From the NCBI GenBank assembly GCA_949152475.1, contig OX424559.1, forward strand, positions 35,013,119 to 35,077,118: a stretch of DNA of 64,000 bases, written 5' to 3'. Of the stretch, positions 1 through 12,400 are shown piece by piece (the stretch's first letter is position 1; every line of letters starts with the position of its first letter). The DNA is from Terebella lapidaria. Taxonomy: Eukaryota; Annelida; Polychaeta; Terebellida; Terebellidae. The position numbers were made by a program, and so were the translations under genes. Under the pieces are notes generated by a model that worked only from the letters and a program-made list of their open reading frames with translations, was not told the DNA's origin and ran no database searches.

Positions 1-400
1 AATCCGGAGGCGTTTCCGTCTCCGGGTACTGCAACTGCTCCGTCGGGATACCGCTTTACTGCACCAGCTCCGTCGTTTTCCGCCTTACTGCAACTGCGAC
101 TGCACCTGGAATAGAGAATCCGGGAACGTTGCCGTTCCCGAATACTGCAACCGCTCTGCCAGGTTCCGCCTCACTGCAAACTGCTCCGGTTGGCTCCGCC
201 TCACCGCAACCTGCGACTGCACCTGAAATGGAGAATCTCTGAAGTGTTCTCACTTCCGGTTACCGCAACCGCTCCGTCAGGTACTGCCTCTGCTACTCCG
301 TCGTCCGGTACCGCCTCTGCAACTGCTTCGTCGTTCCCGTCTCTGCAACTGCTCCGTCCGGTACCGCCTCCGTAGTTGCTCCGTTGAATTCCACCTCCGT
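1..400. repeat. GC-rich degenerate tandem repeat
   Basis: Imperfect, repeated phrases built on CTGCAACTGCTCCG and CCGCCTC recur about every 25 to 50 bases. The predicted short ORFs here are low-complexity Ala/Ser/Thr/Pro products of the repeat and look non-coding. The block resembles the GC-rich short repeat at the far right end of the window (63.30-63.40 kb) in style, not in sequence. Confidence 0.5.
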
Positions 401-1439
401 CTCCTTCCTTGGTGATCTGGGTTCTTGGATCACCCTAAGACGTCGTTACAACTTGGTCTTAACCGACTGTGGACTTATCTCCCTTTTCTCCGTATTACTT
501 TCTTTTCCGGTGAACTAACTTTATCATAAATTCCAGTTCCCTAACCAACACGGAAAAACAACTCGGTTGAAGTTTTCATGTTTATTTTCCAAGTGCACAG
601 TCAGAAGACTTAACTGCTATCATCTGGTATGACACAAGCCGGAGCAAGGGAGTACTCTGCTATGGGAGAAGGGGTCTGCACAGGTCAACATCAGGACACC
701 AACTCTGCCGTCCGCTGTGAAGCGGGGGCTTTTATAGACCTGAGACCCACGTCACGTGACCAACCTATTGTGACGTCATAGTCCGCCAAAACACTGATTT
801 TTCCGTAATTTCTAAAAACACTCTAGAACCAATCAGTGGCTGACACGTCACCTTTTAAACCGAAAACGAGGCTGATCACATGACCTTCCGGAAATAACGT
901 CATTACGTTTTTGTACTCCATTGTTCCGACTCCGTCTCCGGTTCCGTCTCCGGTTCCGGTTCCGTCTCCGGCTTTACCAACATAACAAATATACCAAGTT
1001 CCGAGACGGAAAACCTTCTAAATATTATCTATACGGAACCGAATGAACCTTTAAACACATATACATTTTAATAAACGGTTATTTAACCATCATATCACAA
1101 AACACTGATAGAATTACCTAGGGGAAACTTTTGGGTACGCCCCAAAACCGTTACACTATGCTGTATATTTGGGGACCTTGAATAAAGTTTATAAAAAAAC
1201 TGTTAAGTTAGGAAAACAAGCAAAATAGCAAACATATGATTAATCCCATTTGGAGAAAACTGCACTACTTCAACCACCTTTCAGCGTAGTTACAAGCATT
1301 TGGAAGGCTTGTGATGGACATATTGATATATTGTAATATCTCATGCAAATCAACCGATTTGTGCAAGATTATATCATAAGCAACAATTATACATGAATGA
1401 TTCGAGATTTCTCTGTTTTTGTGATTGCGATTCAGACTG
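401..1439. other. No gene seen; promoter-like patch inside
   Basis: No convincing ORF or exon. The only notable items are a CRE/E-box/TATA patch at about 730-780 and a short CCGTCTCCGG repeat at 925-975. Confidence 0.5.
729..779 (-). promoter_or_regulatory. TATA box with upstream E-box and CRE (minus)
   Basis: Read on the minus strand there is TATAAAAG at about 730-737, preceded by the E-box CACGTG (753-758) and a perfect CRE, TGACGTCA (771-778). This spacing suits a TATA-driven promoter firing leftwards. No downstream coding exon was recognised, so it may belong to an old mobile element. A comparable arrangement lies near 63.2-63.4 kb. Confidence 0.35.
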
Positions 1440-2170
1440 CACGGCTATGAACCTTGCTAGCCACGGATGAACCCCTCGCCACATAAGACGCTGTGCATTC
1501 AATTCTTTCATGGTGGCGACGAGAAGTTTACCTCCAACATTGAAATTGAATACCAATGCATTTGTTATATACATTTTGCGAAAGAATATTCTTGTTGAAT
1601 CAACTACATTAACAACAGCACTGATGTTTGTTGGGTGGTTGAAATATATGTTGTGCATTAGACCGCGACAAGTGAATGAATACATTGAATACCTAACATC
1701 AAAGACGTCGACCATTTAGTCAACAATATTTGCACGATGTGATCGTTTAACCACTTGTTAACTTTTCTTTTTTGAAAGTCCGCTATAAAATTTGATATCG
1801 AGTTTTGCATACCCTGAGATATATACATTCAACTCCACATTTACTCTGTCAATAAAGACGTGGGTGAAGTCCCCTGCGAGGCGGCCAACCAAGAACTTCA
1901 TGTGCTGAATGGTGCACACAGTTGTGTGTAAATATATATGCACATATAAAAAGATCGTGCTTGTGCTAGGCACCTACAAAATAACGTTTCTTCTCGATAT
2001 GGTAAAACGTTTGATGCTATATTTTCTGATGGCATAACGCGGTCAGGTGGTCTGTTTACCATATTATGAAAATCCACATAAAAGGTATTTTTCATATATT
2101 TCCCAATGAGATTTACCAACAAGCATGCTTCCATGTTACATTGATGCAAATGTATGTAAAATGTTTTTTA
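1440..2170. repeat. Segmental duplicate, partner of 48.84-49.40 kb
   Basis: Long collinear similarity with 48840-49400 is visible by eye. Shared phrases include TCAACAATATTTGCAC, GATCGTTTAACCA, AGACGTGGGTGAAGTCCCC and GGCCAACCAAGAA, in the same order. The partner lies just downstream of receptor gene D, and this copy lies just downstream of receptor remnant E, so it marks the 3' flank of a duplicated receptor module. A weaker third copy is at about 29.59-29.70 kb. Confidence 0.75.
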
Positions 2171-2929
2171 AAAACCAGTAAAATATTACCTAATGCTTCA
2201 GTCACAACAGCAACATACAAAGGTGATACATAGGAGTACTTCATGAAATTTGAGTATCAACCTATCACTACCAATACAACCATGTTGTAATGATACCAAT
2301 AGCAGACATATAATACAACATTTTCGAATAAAAACAAACGCAACTTACTCGTTGATCCAAATGTAATAGGGGTGAGGGCAAGGCCCTCGGTGACAGTCAA
2401 CAACGGTAAAATAACAAATAACCTTGCAAGTACAGAACAGGTATTACTACATTGTCATATATTATATTGCCAATACAGAACTGTAATAAACGATTCGCTC
2501 AGTATTGCACTGCGAACAGCGTCAGGTTACACTAGACTCAAAGTATTAATTACCCAATGGGAACTTCTAACGTATATTCCAGTCTGCCTGAGACACACGT
2601 AATCACAGTCACTCGGTACACATTCACAGAGTGCATTCACACGTATTAGGTCCAACATCAAACCTAGCAGTATTTGTGCTTACCCCAGTTAATGGAGGTT
2701 TAGGTTGATAAATCCGGGATGGTGCGTGATTATGATCAAGATGATCTAAAATACAAGATAACCATATGTAAATGCAAATATACTATGATGCCAATATCAC
2801 TCTAGCACATCGGAGCCGGGTGTCAAACACTGAATTACCGAAAATGACTAAAGTGCCAACTGGCATAATATGAACGCTCTCAAAGCACTGACGATGAACT
2901 AATGGGTGTCAAGAAAATACTACGAATAG

Positions 2930-3600
2930 TCATGATGATGGATTGAACATCGAATCAAGAGCCGTATGTTGAATATTCCGCTCAACAGATTCCGCTGACT
3001 GGCTAAACTGAGATGGTGAATATCTTGCTGGAGCTCGCCGCTCCCGTCTTGATCTCCTAGGCGGTTCGGGACTGGGATCTTCTACTTCAACTTCTGATTC
3101 AGGCTCGTCAATGACTGAGTCGGAGTTGGATTCTAGAGTTGCAGTCGGAATGGGCTCGTCGACGCCAGCAATAGTCATCTCTGTTTGTTCCAGAGTAACC
3201 TCCACTGGGTTAGGTTCCACCACTGACGTTATATCATCCTGCCTGTCAGTTGAACCCGTGAAATCATCCCCGAGACTCTCTGTTGCATCCTGTTCTGGAG
3301 TTGATCCGACCATGGGTGCAGTTGGATTGTCGATCGATTGTCGATCGAGGTAATCAAGACAACATCAGGCAACTCATCCTCACTACTTTCCAAACTTTCT
3401 GTATCCGTGGGATTGTTCTCTCGGGACCTGCGAGTGATGCGTCGGGGAATGTTGTGTAAGGTTTCCGCTTGAACAGTGTCTGCCACAGGGCCTGCGACCG
3501 GGAGAAGTAAATTCCTATGGAGGGTCCTCTTCCTCCCCCTTCGGATGGCTGAACTTCATACACAGAAATATCCATGTCAGGTTGTTGCAGAACTCTGTAC
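2930..3600 (-). mobile_element. Old LTR retrotransposon (Gypsy-type) pol tail
   Basis: The minus strand carries fragments that look like the extreme C-terminal part of a Gypsy-class polyprotein: the VYEVQP region found after the integrase core, then an acidic Ser/Glu/Pro-rich tail ending in an RRSRRERRAPARYSP-like basic stretch. It is a broken fragment with no LTR recognised directly downstream. It abuts the small LTR-like pair at 3605-4002, which points the other way, so the two are probably separate insertions. Confidence 0.55.
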
Positions 3601-3604
3601 AGTT

Positions 3605-4002
3605 TGTGCCAGGCCCCTTCGGGGTTCGCCCAATTTGGTAGTCAGCATTCCTACTAGCTCGGCTAGTGGGATATCCCTTTAGCTCACTTGGTAGAGTGTT
3701 GAACTGTCGTTCGTCGGGTCCTGGGTTCGAATCCCCTCTCGGGCAAGTGGATTTATCCGATCCCTGTAACATTGGCGTCCAATGTGGGGACTTGCCCAAA
3801 TCTCAGGGACGAGATTTCCGAAGAGGGGGGAGTTTGTGCCAGGGCCCATTCGAGGTTCGCCCAATTTGGTAGTCAGCATTCCTACTAGCTCGGCTAGTGG
3901 GATATCCCTTTAGCTCATTTGGTAGAGTGTTGGACTGCCGTTCGTCGGGTCCTGGGTTCGAATTCCCTCTACGGCAAGTGGATTTATCCGATCCCTGTAA
4001 CA
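3605..4002 (+). mobile_element. Miniature LTR-type element with tRNA-like sequence
   Basis: Two direct copies of a roughly 167-bp unit (3605-3771 and 3835-4002), each beginning TGTGCC and ending GTAACA, flank only 63 bases. The spacer begins with TTGGCGTCCAATGTGGGG, which looks like a primer-binding site, and ends in a purine tract just before the second copy. This matches a terminal-repeat element in miniature. Each unit also contains tRNA-like A-box (TAGCTCA.TTGGTAGAG) and B-box (GGTTCGAAT) strings, but the acceptor stem does not pair well, so I do not call a tRNA gene. The alternative is a tandem tRNA-derived SINE. It is non-coding. Confidence 0.5.
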
Positions 4003-4431
4003 CAAAGACATACTGGTGTCATTATGGTCAGATAGTGTGTGAAAATAGTGTTTGAAATGTAGTTCACTCACTGGGATCATAATAACTGACTGGCTCAGGT
4101 TGTGCACATCGAGAAACAGCATGTTAGAATATATATGTTGACTAATAACGTGCAATATAAACAAATAATCATTTTTGTCCTGTCACATTCACACCAAAGT
4201 GTGCGTTTGCAGTCCGTTGGTTAGTTCCTTGAAATCGATTCATAATCAACTGGTGCCTGTCATCATGATCTTTTGTTTCCTGACAATGTAAAAACGATGT
4301 ATGTACATCTTACTGAATATATATACAGGCAATGTATTCAGAGGCGCTGCGGCTAAGTCTAGCACAGTGTGCAAACTTATGTACATTATGTTACAGTTAC
4401 AGTTTGAAAAGATTTCTTGTGATAATAGTTA

Positions 4432-4870
4432 TATCACCCTAGAAACTTCAGGACCAATCAGCTCGTCATATTGCTTATCCAATGACGATAAATCAACTTT
4501 CTCATATTGAATTCTGGGTATATTTGCCTCAGTGTTCTGGCGAAAAAAAAACTGACGATTCTTTAATGTTGCTGTGAACTGTGGTGTAATTGCCCTGTAA
4601 TAGTGATATGAAGCAGTGTACCTGGATATCCTGTGGAGTTCTCGAAGTGATGTTGTGTATTTGGCGTTGCATCTGTTTTTTACAGTGAAAAATTAAATGA
4701 GGATATTACTCAAGACTTGCTCGGCACTGTATCAATTATTAGTGTAATGCATTTACTGTATATTACTGTCTTATTGGATGTTAAGACATTTTGCAACCTT
4801 CGTTTTCGTTTCCTCCACAGACCACAACCCACGATGATACCAACTGGTGACTCTTCTAAGCAAAGTGAAA
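4432..4870 (-). pseudogene. Receptor remnant E (3' end of a D-like gene)
   Basis: On the minus strand at about 4436-4525 lies an exon reading EANIPRIQYEKVDLSSLDK, then QYDELIGPEVS. It is clearly homologous to the tyrosine-motif exon of gene D (50163-50264). Upstream at about 4795-4860 is a shrunken transmembrane exon (SPVGIIVGC, then LWRKRKRR) in which most of the hydrophobic helix found in gene D is deleted. No V-like, Ig or FN3 exons of this copy were found. I infer a pseudogene left after recombination with, or decay of, a D-like gene. Confidence 0.7.
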
Positions 4871-5271
4871 CATTGGTTTGGTGACGTAGGAAACTTGCTG
4901 CTGGTCGAAAACTACATGCAGTGAAATGTTATCAGACAAGTATTAAATATGATTCATACACATTAGTCAACATTTTTCGTATATTTGTATGATCATTTCC
5001 GGATCTCCGTTTCACCTTTTGAGCGTCATTTCAAAACTTACAGTCGATAACAAACGTGCTTTTTATTATTTTAGAAATCGTTTAGAAATTGACCCCATGC
5101 AAGTAAAGCAACTCACAACTAAATATCAAGAAAATAAAATTGCTTATAGTTAGTGTTATCGCTTAAGATGTGCCCAAATGTACCAGGGTTTATGTTACAC
5201 CAAAACGTACTCAGCAATCTGAAAATGAGCGTGTTTTGTTGCGGAATACCCCAAATAAGTGGAGCGAATTT

Positions 5272-6032
5272 TTACCCTCGCTCCGTAGGGGGGCGAGGGT
5301 ATTGCAATTGGGTCTGTCCGTTTGTATGTCTGTTTGTTTGTTTGTTTTTTTGTTTTTTTGTTTGTCTGTCCGCGCGCATATCTCAAAGGAGAATGGTCCA
5401 ATCAACATGAAACTGATAGGGATGAAGCGGTATCTCAGTGGCTCGGTCCTCTCGAATCTGGTCAAAATCGGACAAAAACTGTTGCCATGGCAACGGAAAA
5501 AGTAAAAATCAATAATTGACCATAACTTCGGTTCTAATCAAGATAATTTCTCCTAAATAATTTTGTATTTTTCTATGGCCAATTCCTGATCATCTGATAT
5601 ATGGCCCGTTGTCGTACGACCAAAACTCTCCATTATCGCCCGATGTCGAAAAATTCGGGGTCACGCTTTCGATTTTTTTTGGCCAGCGACGTTTCAGTGC
5701 AAATGTCTGCGCTCATAACTCGAAGGCAAACGGTCCGATCAATTTGAAATTTATAGAGCTGGAGTGCCATGGTAATGGCCCAGTCTCTTTCAAATTTGGC
5801 CAAAATCGGGTAAAAACGGTTGGCATGGCAACGGAAAAAAGAAAATCACATAATTGGCTATGACTCTGGTTCTAATCAATATTAAATTTTCAACTTATTT
5901 TTTGTATTTTTCTTTGGGCAATTCCCAATCGTATGGCGTACAACCGATGGTCTTAAGACCAAAACTCTCAACTATCGCCTAATTTCAGTTACTAAATCGG
6001 AAGGGCGAGGGTCTGCAATCTCTGATTGTCTC
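5272..6032 (+). mobile_element. Non-coding repeat, short copy
   Basis: Starts with a short hairpin built on ACCCTCGC/GCGAGGGT, continues with a (TTTG)n stretch and phrases such as AGGAGAATGGTCCAATCAAC and GGCAAACGGTCCGATCAA, and ends GCGAGGGTCTGCAATCTC. A longer inverted copy is at 14615-16022. The ORFs inside are carried by the repeat and are not host genes. The family was not recognised; it looks like a non-autonomous element. Confidence 0.6.
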
Positions 6033-7076
6033 GTTGTTGTTGTCATTCCTCTGGAATGGAGATGTCGATCATGAAAGTATACAATGTTATTCCGGTGGAT
6101 GCTACCAATCCAGAGCACCTTTAATGATACATGTCAATATCCATTCTATTGGTATGATTTAATTGTTTGGACCTGCGATTAGACCATAACCTGAATTCTA
6201 GATGCTGACTTCCGAAACTTTGCAACCTTCTCAGACTTATATTGCCTACATTATACTCAATATTGTTTCGGAATTTGAAAGACCAGCATGATGCGATGGC
6301 CAAAAATCACACTGAAGCCTGTTATGCTTTAAACTTGTTGGTGAACCAGGCATAGATATAATATAACATTTCCAATATTCGAAGTTTGGGTGGAGTCCTC
6401 ACAAATCGACCAACAATGAAGGTATTCATTATTATTATATCAAATATGTACATGTGAATAATAACGCGAACTTCCTCGGCTCCACCTTTAGAAATAATGT
6501 TTTACTCTCGGAGCACCTGTTATAGTTGTTGAATCCTTTGTCAGGCTGAATAATTTTGAGTGGTTGGTTCAGACATACGATGGATGACGCTCATACAATA
6601 TGTTGCATATGGGGATGTTTTTGGACACTGTGCAGAAATCAGTACACAATTTGGCTATTTTTGTCAATGGAATGATAATCAATTTGTGAAATAGATATTG
6701 TTTAAAGCATCTGCCTTCGAATGTTCGCAATATTTTCTTCAAAACTGAATCTTAGTGCAACACATCTAATACAAGATGATAAAACATTTGCACACTGATT
6801 TTGACGATTACACTCGGTCCGAGTTGTCTTTTCATCCGATTTAGCACACATTTTGAGCCAAGTATGTTTTATCCACACATTTCATTAGTGAACACTATGC
6901 ACATATAACACAACAGCGAAAAATGTACTGGCTACTAAAAATAAACAATCTTCAATAATCGCTGAAACTGAAGGGGTTATTTCATAATATTTTATGATAG
7001 AAAAACAAAATTTTCACCCTGTCCACTGAATAATAATCTGAACAACAACAAAAAAACGAGAGGCCATAGGCCACAC
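6033..7076. other. No gene seen
   Basis: AT-rich DNA with no convincing exon on either strand. Short phrases near 6.7-6.9 kb (for example CTGCCTTCGA and GTGCAAC.CA) resemble sequence in the intron of gene B near 32.2-32.4 kb, suggesting an old shared repeat. Confidence 0.4.
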
Positions 7077-8518
7077 ACTTGCCGGAATAAGTACGCAATT
7101 ATGACCTCATTTGGCGTCAATTATTTACTACAAACTTACTGTGAATGGAATTTTTAAATATGCATGATAAAATCGTGTTTATATATGATATATTATAACC
7201 GGACAAGATCATAATATCTTGAAATGATGAGTTTCCTTTGAAATTTTAACAATTTGTTGCCACAAAAACGTCAATTACGTCCAAACGGATACACCGATTG
7301 AGCTAAAAATTGACAGAAGCCATCACAGGACGACTCCACATCGTTTGCATATGCTAGATCTGCAGTATATGTTATAACTTTCCACATCTGACACTCAAAA
7401 GGCCTAAATGTCAGTCTGAAATCACATTTGACGTCATTATGACGTCAATTGACGTCCGATTCCAAAAGTACTCTCGAAGATTTGGAAAGTACTCTCGAAG
7501 ACCTTCCAAACGAGCTACTACTCGATATTTTTGCAAAAGTTCAAGGTCAAGGTCATTTTTTAGGTCAACTTCGACCTCAGGCGCTTGTAAAGGCTATTGG
7601 TTATACGCCTTAGGTGTAAAAGCAAAAGTTGTTGACCTAAGTGAGTGCAATACTGTGAATTTACTTTCGTGTCTCTATCTTGCTTAGTTCCTGAGATATA
7701 GTGACCTACATGGTTTTCACTTGCGGGTCAATATTGACCTTGACTTTCGACCTACGACCTTGAAATTTCGTGGATCAAAAGAAGTCATCCTTGCTTATTA
7801 CCAGGTTCATCATTGGATTTTTACGCACATTATTGACGCTTTTATCAGCATGGACAGCTTGAAAAATGCAATTTGGCTTATAATGGGACCGATTTCGTTG
7901 CCATAGAAACGTCAATTACGTCATAACGAATTGGCCGATTGGGCTAAAAATTGACATTGAGCATAAGGAACCGGTCCCACATCGTTTCCAAGCATCAGAT
8001 CGAAAATCGGAGGAGGTGACCTCCAAGGTCAAATATTCGACCTCAGGCGAACTTCCCAAGTTCAAGGTCAAATGTCAAGGTCAAGGTCACGAAAGATATG
8101 AACTTGATTTGAAGTCTCTAGCACTATCAGAACCGAAGTTATGGCCACTTATGTGTTTTCGACGTTTTGCTTGACCTTGACCTTTGACCTAGACACACCA
8201 AAATAGGACGTTTTCTGGCCGGTATCCTACAGATTGTGCACACGAATTTTGGAAGCTTTCAATAGAGAACTGTGGACGCTAGAGGGCGCGCAAACAAACA
8301 AACACAGACATCCATCCACAAACCAACCGACCAACATACTTGCCGAAATCTTTAGATTCCGGCAAGTAACAAACACACCCATCCATCCACAAACAGACCA
8401 ACATACTTGCCGAAATCGAAATCGAAAGATTCCGGCAAGTAACAAACACACAAACAAACACATCCACAAATCCACGAACGAACCAACATACTTGCCGAAA
8501 TCTTTAGATTCCGGCAAT
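7077..8518. mobile_element. Non-autonomous element ending in CTTGCCGGAAT inverted repeats
   Basis: ACTTGCCGGAAT at 7077-7088 faces ATTCCGGCAA at about 8508-8517. The body holds two diverged copies of a GTCAATTACGTC...GATTG.GCTAAAAATTGACA module (about 7272 and 7908), runs of AAGGTCAAGGTCA, and three small hairpins (CTTGCCGAAATC with its complement) at 8338-8366, 8407-8440 and 8489-8516, separated by ACAAACACAC-type spacers. No protein is encoded. Confidence 0.5.
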
Positions 8519-9084
8519 AACTAGGTATAATATTTATGTATCGTATGTTTGTTATGATCAATCTCTCAGAAATTGTCATTCTTATTAAAGAAACAATATT
8601 ATACAATATATACAATCATATGCTAATTTATTGTGATTAATACAGTTATATGCAAAACTGTTAGTTAGCCCATAGACTATCAAATATTTGAATAAGATAT
8701 GTCTAACCTTAACACACTGAAATTTCATTAAATTATATCGATAACACTTCAATGTCATCGGCACAATTTCATAGAACCAATATAATGGACATGACCAAAC
8801 ACAATTTCCGACAGGTACATGTAAGTTGTGAGTCAAGGTGAACACAATTTCTTTCATTCTGTGATGATCGAGAAACTTGCCTGCAGATTTGAGAGTGATG
8901 GGAGCTGATATGTGACAACTAACTATTTTTGCATTACATAATTTACATCAAAAAAATATTAACACATCTTCTTGACAGTTTCAATCGGACCAAACCATTG
9001 TTCGAAAATTTCTTCCCTACAGTAATGAAATATTCAAACGCTTGATTCATGTACCCTCAGGTAGTCCGTAAAAGAAGTCTTTGC

Positions 9085-9495
9085 CTATGAATGTACAGCC
9101 TCGTATTCCACAGGGCGCTGTGTTGAGAAAGAACAATACATGTTTAGGAACTGTCCGGGAATATATACAATATGTTCACGCAAAAAAATAACATGGCATC
9201 ATGTTACCCTATCAATCTCGTGCTCATTAAGGTCTTCATATTCCTTTGGCGGGGTTGTATTGTCTCCTAGTTGTGTCATCCCCACATTGCTGTATTGTAC
9301 CTCGGTCTGTTGATCCTAATGGTAAACATAACAATCGGGTGTAAGTATGAGTTTTTGTCCGTTGTTTATTTCTATGTTTATTATGAACAATGAATAACGA
9401 TTATGGTCTAGATGATCGAAAATAGTATAAACGATGAATACCACTATTGGTGTTGGATGTAAATAGTTGCTGACATCAGGCGGTCCATCTCGTCT
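9085..9495 (-). other. Cytoplasmic tail of gene A with ITIM-like motifs
   Basis: Exon 9433-9495 encodes RRDGPPDVSNYLHPTPIVVFI. Exon 9208-9315 (36 codons) has VQYSNV, a good fit to the ITIM pattern (V/I/L/S)xYxx(V/I/L), and 14 residues later YEDL. The last exon, 9085-9117, encodes RPVEYEAVHS and stop, where VEYEAV is again ITIM-like. Established knowledge: phosphorylated ITIMs recruit SH2 phosphatases. An inhibitory role here is inference. Confidence 0.7.
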
Positions 9496-12400
9496 CTGAA
9501 AATTTATGAAGGCCAGATTGTATGCACACTTGATTAGAAATTCTCTAGTTTCAACTCCGTTGAACCTACGATATGTTTCCACCAGAGCACTAAACATTCA
9601 GTATTGCAGTTTGCAGTCATGTTTCAAAAATTCGGAAAGTATTTTAAGGATACTCACTCTGAAAATACCTTTCTTTCTATGCAGCACAAGAACAACTACA
9701 ACAGCCAACACCACAACTCCACATACTGCTCCAACAACTATCCAAGTTACAGACTGGTCATCTGAAAAAATGGCAATATCCTACGATGGTTATAATATAT
9801 AGCATGTTATGTAATGCTTTGTTGTTAATATAATAATTCATTATTGAATCACTTAAGGACACAAACAAATACCACCCCAGTTAGTCAACCCACCAGCATT
9901 GACATCATAGCGAAGTGAGTCTGTGTTCACAAGGTCATCACCGTCATACAGCATGAACTCGAACACAAGTTGATCAGACTGTGGCGTGTTCACTAAGTAT
10001 GGTTGCATTGACGGGTCAGTGATGTTTGTTTTGAGGCACACACTGTCACTAGAAACACATGCTTGGATTACAATATGTGTTGTAGATTCGAGATGCGTCA
10101 AGTGCCATACAATCATTGCTGTGTCTCCATTAGTTTTGACAGTCCACTCTTTGCTGAATTCAGGTTTGGCTATGAACAAAATGCAAAAAAAAAACAAGTT
10201 ACAATAAGAATAATAATGCAATGACGTGATCTGTTGATGAGTAGATCATCTAGTGTTAGTACAAACCGAGTGTTGATTTGGTCGTTGCTGGACCAAAAGT
10301 ACTCCCAATTCTGTTCTTGGTATCCACTTGTATCCTGTAAGTATGATCCGGTAAGACAGTCACTGAATCGGCTATTTTGTACCTCACAATTTCGCCTTCT
10401 GGTACATCAGTTTCATCCAGCTCTCTGGTATACGATCCACCAGTGTCTATGTCAGTGTATGTGATGAGGAAGGACTGTCCGGGACCTCCGTGATACCCAG
10501 CCCTCCACTCCAGGTACAGACTCACAGCCGTCGCGTCAGTACGCACCAGGCCATACGGGGGATCCGGTGGGGCTGTGAAAATGTATGAGGTAGTGATTTT
10601 GGTTGACAGCTTTACCTCAGGAACCAGTTCGTCATAAATATATTTCATTTGTATGATTTATAAATGTATATATGGGCAACACCTCCAGCAGTGAGCCGCA
10701 CTGTGACGACCAAGGCGTTGCCGATACCATTGTCACATCTCAGCACGTACGCTCCGAAGTGAATGTTTGCAATGAATGGTATTTTGAAGAGCAGTCGGTT
10801 TTCGTAGCTGTGCTTTCCAGCCTCAACTATGATACTCACATCACCAGGCAAATTTCGCTCCACGTTCCCTGTCGTATCCGATGTGAATGTCCAGTTTTGT
10901 GTTGATATTTGTGGGAATGGATTAGCCGACAGGCGCACTGTCACTTCTAATTCTGTATTCAAGGGAATACCACGTCTCAAAATGTTGGGTTCCTCACCAC
11001 AGACATCGAATTCCCCTGTAATGTAATGCATCCATTTGATACATTGAACAATGACATGAATATTCATACAATGATGCACAGTGATAATCATACATACATC
11101 TGACTGTGAGAGTAGTGCTTGTGGAGGTACTGAGTGTAGACCCGTCCTCCTGAGCTGAACACGTGTAGACTCTCTGGTCGTCTGCCCGCAGTACGCCCTC
11201 AATCTTCAGCTGTCCGCCCGCCACAGTGTGTCTCTCTGTAGGGAGAGGTTGTCTTTCCCTCGTCCACGTGTACGTCATTGCTGGATCCAGGTTGGGAGGC
11301 TCTGATTGGCTGCTGGCTGTACACGTCATAGTGACATCATCACCCTCAAAAGGGTTTGTCGGACTTGTCACTATATTCGGTTCTGTGGGGGTCACTGTGA
11401 AAATATTAAAATCGGACTAGATACGAATGCTTTCTAACACGTGGCTCATCACACATCATGTATATATCGTCAAGTTAATCGTGGCAGCAAATTAATCTGT
11501 TTGTCATCAGACAAATTCTTGGATCAGAGATTGTGAGTACATATTACATTCCGACCATCGATACAAAGATCACTTATAAGCCCATTAGGAATGGATACGT
11601 TATTTTCCGTGTTTTTGTAAAATGTTTTTGTGTGTATAGTACGGTGGCTCATTACCGCCAATTACGTTCGTGTATTTCTCACCCCATTTATAACTACCAC
11701 CTCACAATATTCACCGCGTTTATAATTTCCACCCCGTTCATAATTATCACCTCAGAATTATCACCGCGTTCATAATTTCCACCCCGTCTATAATTATCAC
11801 CTCACAATTTACACCCCGTTTATAATTTCAACCCCGTTTATATTTATCACCTCACAATATTCACCGCGTTTATAATTTCCACCCCGTCTATAATTATCAC
11901 CTCAGAATTATCACCGAGTTTATAATTATGATTTGATCACAATCATTACTAGGTACAGAATTCCAATTGGTGCATTGAGTCTTAGTATGAACACTCTTGG
12001 TATTCTGTGTACCGTATTGACGCGCATATAAGGACATGTCCTCATATATGAGCACTTCCTTATATCCGGACATAAGAACATGTCCTTATATGATAACTTT
12101 CTTCAGAAACTGCCTGTAAAACACCTGACCCACATATAAGGACATTTTGCATGTGACTATAAATTGTGAAAAATGACGCAACTAGAACACATGTAGCACG
12201 TACCACTACGTATAGCATGTTCAGCATATTAATCTCGAATATTCTTGTGGTCTTGAAATTAAATTGTATTCATGTTGAATGTATGTGTTATAGACCTACA
12301 GGGAATTGTGCGTCACTCAAAGTGACAAAATCAATTGCGCCAATAATTTAATTAGGCCCCAATCTTCAGTTTATATTAGTCATATAGTGTCCTTATATAT

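Noticed and set aside
3673-3746. Functional tRNA gene
   Set aside because: A- and B-box strings are present, but the acceptor arms do not pair convincingly and the unit is a repeated element.
5153-5519. FVCLFVCL-type membrane ORFs
   Set aside because: Translation of the (TTTG)n part of a dispersed repeat; it recurs inverted at 15.8-16.1 kb.
7540-8110. AAGGTCA strings as nuclear receptor response elements
   Set aside because: They recur in low-complexity runs within a dispersed repeat, and similar runs occur at 22.2 and 39.1 kb with no gene context.
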